Below are positions 61,060 through 64,000 of a stretch of 64,000 bases of DNA, in pieces. A program made the position numbers and the translations under genes. Every line of letters starts with the position of its first letter. The stretch's first letter is position 1. The stretch lies in NCBI GenBank assembly GCA_037447655.1, contig JBBHKE010000741.1, forward strand, positions 105,270-169,269, given 5' to 3'. The notes under the pieces are model-generated. The model did no database searches. It saw only the letters and a program-made list of their open reading frames with translations, and had not been told where the DNA came from. This stretch comes from Zygnema cylindricum (taxonomy: Eukaryota; Streptophyta; Zygnematophyceae; Zygnematales; Zygnemataceae).

Positions 61060-61094
61060 AGGCTGACCGTGAGATAAATTTCTAACTCTTCCAT

Positions 61095-61165
61095 GGATTG
61101 GAGGGAGGAGGGAGGGAGAGGGAGGAGGGAGAGAAAGGAGGGAGGATGGCGGAGGGAAGAGTTTA
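61095..61165. repeat. Purine-rich GGGA repeat
   Basis: About 70 bp of GGAGGGAG units. Confidence 0.85.
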
Positions 61166-61469
61166 CCATTGTTTACGATTGTATTTTTATTTAATAAGAA
61201 TCACACATCAGGGTGAAGAATACCAATTGAAGAATTAATAAGGTATTAGTTAAAAAACGGAGTCAATAGCATAATACAATGACACTAATTTAGTACGGAG
61301 CAATCTATCGATTTGTTGTCACCCATCGGGTTACACCTTTTAACGCAATTCATAACTTCACGATTCGGGTCAACGTTACACATGATAAAAAAAAGCTTCG
61401 GAGCATTGATGGTTAATTTTATAACAGTAATTACGCCAGCTGTCATTAACTAAATAAATGAATAGTGCT

Positions 61470-61945
61470 GTGGTATCGGTAGGCATTTCCCGATAGCCGA
61501 TATGACCCTTCTTTTTTGGTCTACCAATAATCGATATATTGGCACGATTTATCGATATCGCGATGAAACTCCGATATTTAAAACCAATAATATCGGTTTT
61601 TTATCGCGTTAATACCAGTTCGATAACCATCGGCAATGATTGTACGGTTCATCTTGTACATTCGTACGTTTTATTCCGATATATTGAAATTCCGTTCTTC
61701 CGTTATACATAGTACGGAACAGATTGACATACGTGGCATACCACGCTATATACAGTAAAAATATAATACAACATATCATAAAGTACTATTATATATCGTA
61801 CTATATATTTTTTCACTTATCGCCGATAAGGAATTTGTTGGTCTCCGAGAGATATACCAGGACCCCTCACCGTTCGATAACCAATAACTATCGGTATAGG
61901 TTTTATCGCGATAAGTTTTCTCCCCATACACAACACTAAAAATTA
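61470..61945 (+). repeat. Dispersed repeat R, copy 1
   Basis: 61697-61945 aligns directly with 63712-63958 (shared TAAAGTACTATTATATA and CGATAACC.ATAACTATCGGT). The part from 61470 has ATCGATA-rich palindromes. Confidence 0.7.
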
Positions 61946-61949
61946 CCCA

Positions 61950-63600
61950 ACTTTATTAAAAACCGCGATGGTAACCCATCTGAGTCCGTGGGAACAAAAA
62001 GGGGGGGCAACGCTAAAACTGAAAAAATACAACGTGGAGGGAAGGAAGCAAAAAAACGATAAGCAAGGCAAAAGACATAGAAAAATAAAATTTAAAACAA
62101 AATTAAACCAGTTCAACGTCAGTAGTCAACGGTTTAGGTAAAGTAAACAGTTGACTCTAAAATTATGGCCGCATCCATAACTATTCACATTAACTTTTGC
62201 ATGGAATTAGCATACGGAGGGAAGGTCTCAGCATTTGTATTTAATATTAGGAAGCTTATTTATCCGGGGCTGGGTTGGTACTGTAATGTCACTAGGTGCT
62301 GGTATTTTGTTCTTATTTTTTGTTTTCCCTTTACCCATGTCTTTTTAGTCTGTCCTTTTTGCTTCATCTGGTTTTCACAATGTTCTAGACTTTTGTTGTT
62401 CAATCTTGTTCGACAATTTCCCTTCCATTTTGCCTTTTTATTTCATCCACACACTCAGATGGTTACTATCACCCTTGTTTCTTTATTACATTTATTAACA
62501 ACACTGGAGATGCTTTGTTGTTTTGTTACTTAAATACTGTGACCTACAACCTTATGGATTTGAATAATCAAATACTTGATATTCAATACGGCCTTATGCC
62601 TCATTTGATGAAAAATATTTGCTATACCGTGTTGTGGCCTAAATTTCACTTAAAAGGTCGAAAACTTTGTCGACAAAACAACAAACGACAAAGCAAAAGG
62701 TGTACAATAACAAATTACCCAAAAGCAGTTTCAAATAATTATAAAAAAAGTGGTTTTGATAATACATGGAAACTTGTTTCTTCAACTTCAGCAACTTCTG
62801 TTTCACATCTGGCTTTTTCACTTTCTCGTAACCTGTACTTCCAATGAGAAAGTTTGTACCATTCATGACAATTACGCAAGTTGATTTTTTTTGGTATAGA
62901 CATTGTTGTCAGAGTAAAAGCCAAACACTAATTGAATATTAAACAAAAATGTGGGTTTAATTAGTACATGCCAACATTCGGTTGTGACAAGGATGCTGTA
63001 TCACTGAGTACTGTGAATTGTTATCTTTAGCATTATCAAAATATGTAACATTTGTAGGATCTTCTTTGAAATAAATAATCACAAAATTAAATCACAGAGA
63101 ATTCACAAAGATACACTGATTTCATACACAGCGGAAGCTCATAGATAAAAAGAAAATTCAGCCAAAAAGGTTTATATGTGTTTTTGGCCAAAGCCTTTTT
63201 ACATCATCTCATATTTCTCTCTTTCAATCTCTTACTCAAAAAGATTAATTTCTGCAGTAGTAATCTGCAGACTATATACCTTCTCTAACTAGCTTACAAA
63301 GGTAACAACCAAAGCTAGCATTGCGGTAATCTTCCATCTCCTTCCTGGCAAAGAGCACTGAGAAGAAATTTCCACGAAGGAAGGCGTACACGCCTTCTCC
63401 TTCTAGAAAGCGAAACTCCAAAAGAGAAGTTTCGTGCGTGCGCACGAAATGAGCACCTGCACACGAAATAACTCACCTGCACGTAAAACAAAAGTGACGC
63501 GAAACGTGCGCAAACATAAAGTGACGCGAAACGAAATAGTATGTTTCGTTCGCGAATATCTCAAATAGTACCGCGAAATGTCATCGTACATTTCGTACGA
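61950..63600. other. Spacer, no gene seen
   Basis: Open frames at 62165 and 62515 have biased, Phe/Cys-rich composition and no recognisable domain; I do not call them genes. Confidence 0.45.
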
Positions 63601-63689
63601 TGACGTGGTACTTCACGTCAACAATAATTTATTGGTGTGACGCTTCGCGAAGTGTCGCGAAAACGACAATATCTCAACAAATTTGTACG

Positions 63690-63960
63690 TTTTAATACGT
63701 CGTATTCAAACGTTGTTATTCCGTTACACAAAGTACGCAACACATTGTTACATTTGGCATGCTACGCTATATACAATGAAAAATGTTATACCGCATATTA
63801 TAAAGTACTATTATATAGCGTATTATATTTTTCCCACTTATTGCCGAAAAGGAATATGTTGGTCTCGGAGCGATTTATCATGACCCCTGATAGTTCGATA
63901 ACCGATAACTATCGGTATCTGTGTTATCGCAAATTTCTTGCCGATCCACAACACTACTGT
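63690..63960 (+). repeat. Dispersed repeat R, copy 2
   Basis: Same orientation and order as 61697-61945; may continue beyond the window edge. Confidence 0.7.
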
Positions 63961-64000
63961 CTACCATTGTAAAGGTCGACTTCGTGGCATACAAGATACC

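Noticed and set aside
62165-62533. 122-codon Phe/Cys-rich ORF
   Set aside because: Low-information hydrophobic composition from T-rich DNA; no start context, splice signals or domain.

Overview
The window looks like a repeat-rich stretch of a streptophyte (green plant or charophyte) nuclear genome. Three things point there: a large intron-containing ZFC3H1-type zinc-finger gene with plant-style domain order; Ty1/copia retrotransposons whose primer-binding sites match the anticodon half of plant initiator tRNA-Met; and several families of short inverted-repeat DNA transposons. I cannot name the species.

Layout. 1-2.9 kb is gene-free, AT-rich and full of TA microsatellites; one microsatellite block is flanked by a 44-bp inverted repeat. 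2.95-14.6 kb (minus strand) is one seven-exon gene coding for about 2,870 residues. It resembles ZFC3H1, a nuclear-exosome adaptor: acidic N-terminus, coiled coil, CX7CX4CX3H zinc finger, then HAT/TPR-like C-terminus. 14.8-16.6 kb, just upstream of its start, holds two adjacent hAT-type elements, each with an 8-bp target duplication.

17.4-42.1 kb is one nested block of four defective Ty1/copia elements. Element E (17390-42108, minus) carries element A (18148-23865, minus) in its 3' LTR and element C (24613-37049, minus) in its RNase H region. C carries element D (28649-34846, plus) in its protease region. All have TG...CA LTRs and an internal-tRNA (half-tRNA) primer-binding site. In A and D the gag reading frame starts inside the LTR and runs through the primer site. 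C and D are relatives in opposite orientation. They share a 1,452-bp tract that is nearly identical, down to the same frameshift and stop codons, while the rest of the elements differs by several percent.

42.1-48.7 kb is a patchwork of PIF/Harbinger-like (TAA target) and hAT-like (8-bp target) non-autonomous elements, some nested. 50.2-52.5 kb (minus) holds a probable two-exon unknown host gene that is open apart from two homopolymer frameshifts. A GA/CT-rich segment lies in its intron and another at its 5' side. A weak plus-strand ORF starts at 52905. 54.3-61.1 kb is a dense array of palindromic elements ending in TACACC...GGTGTA, and 61.5-64 kb contains two copies of another dispersed repeat. 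No tRNA, rRNA or CRISPR was seen, apart from tRNA-like segments inside the LTRs.
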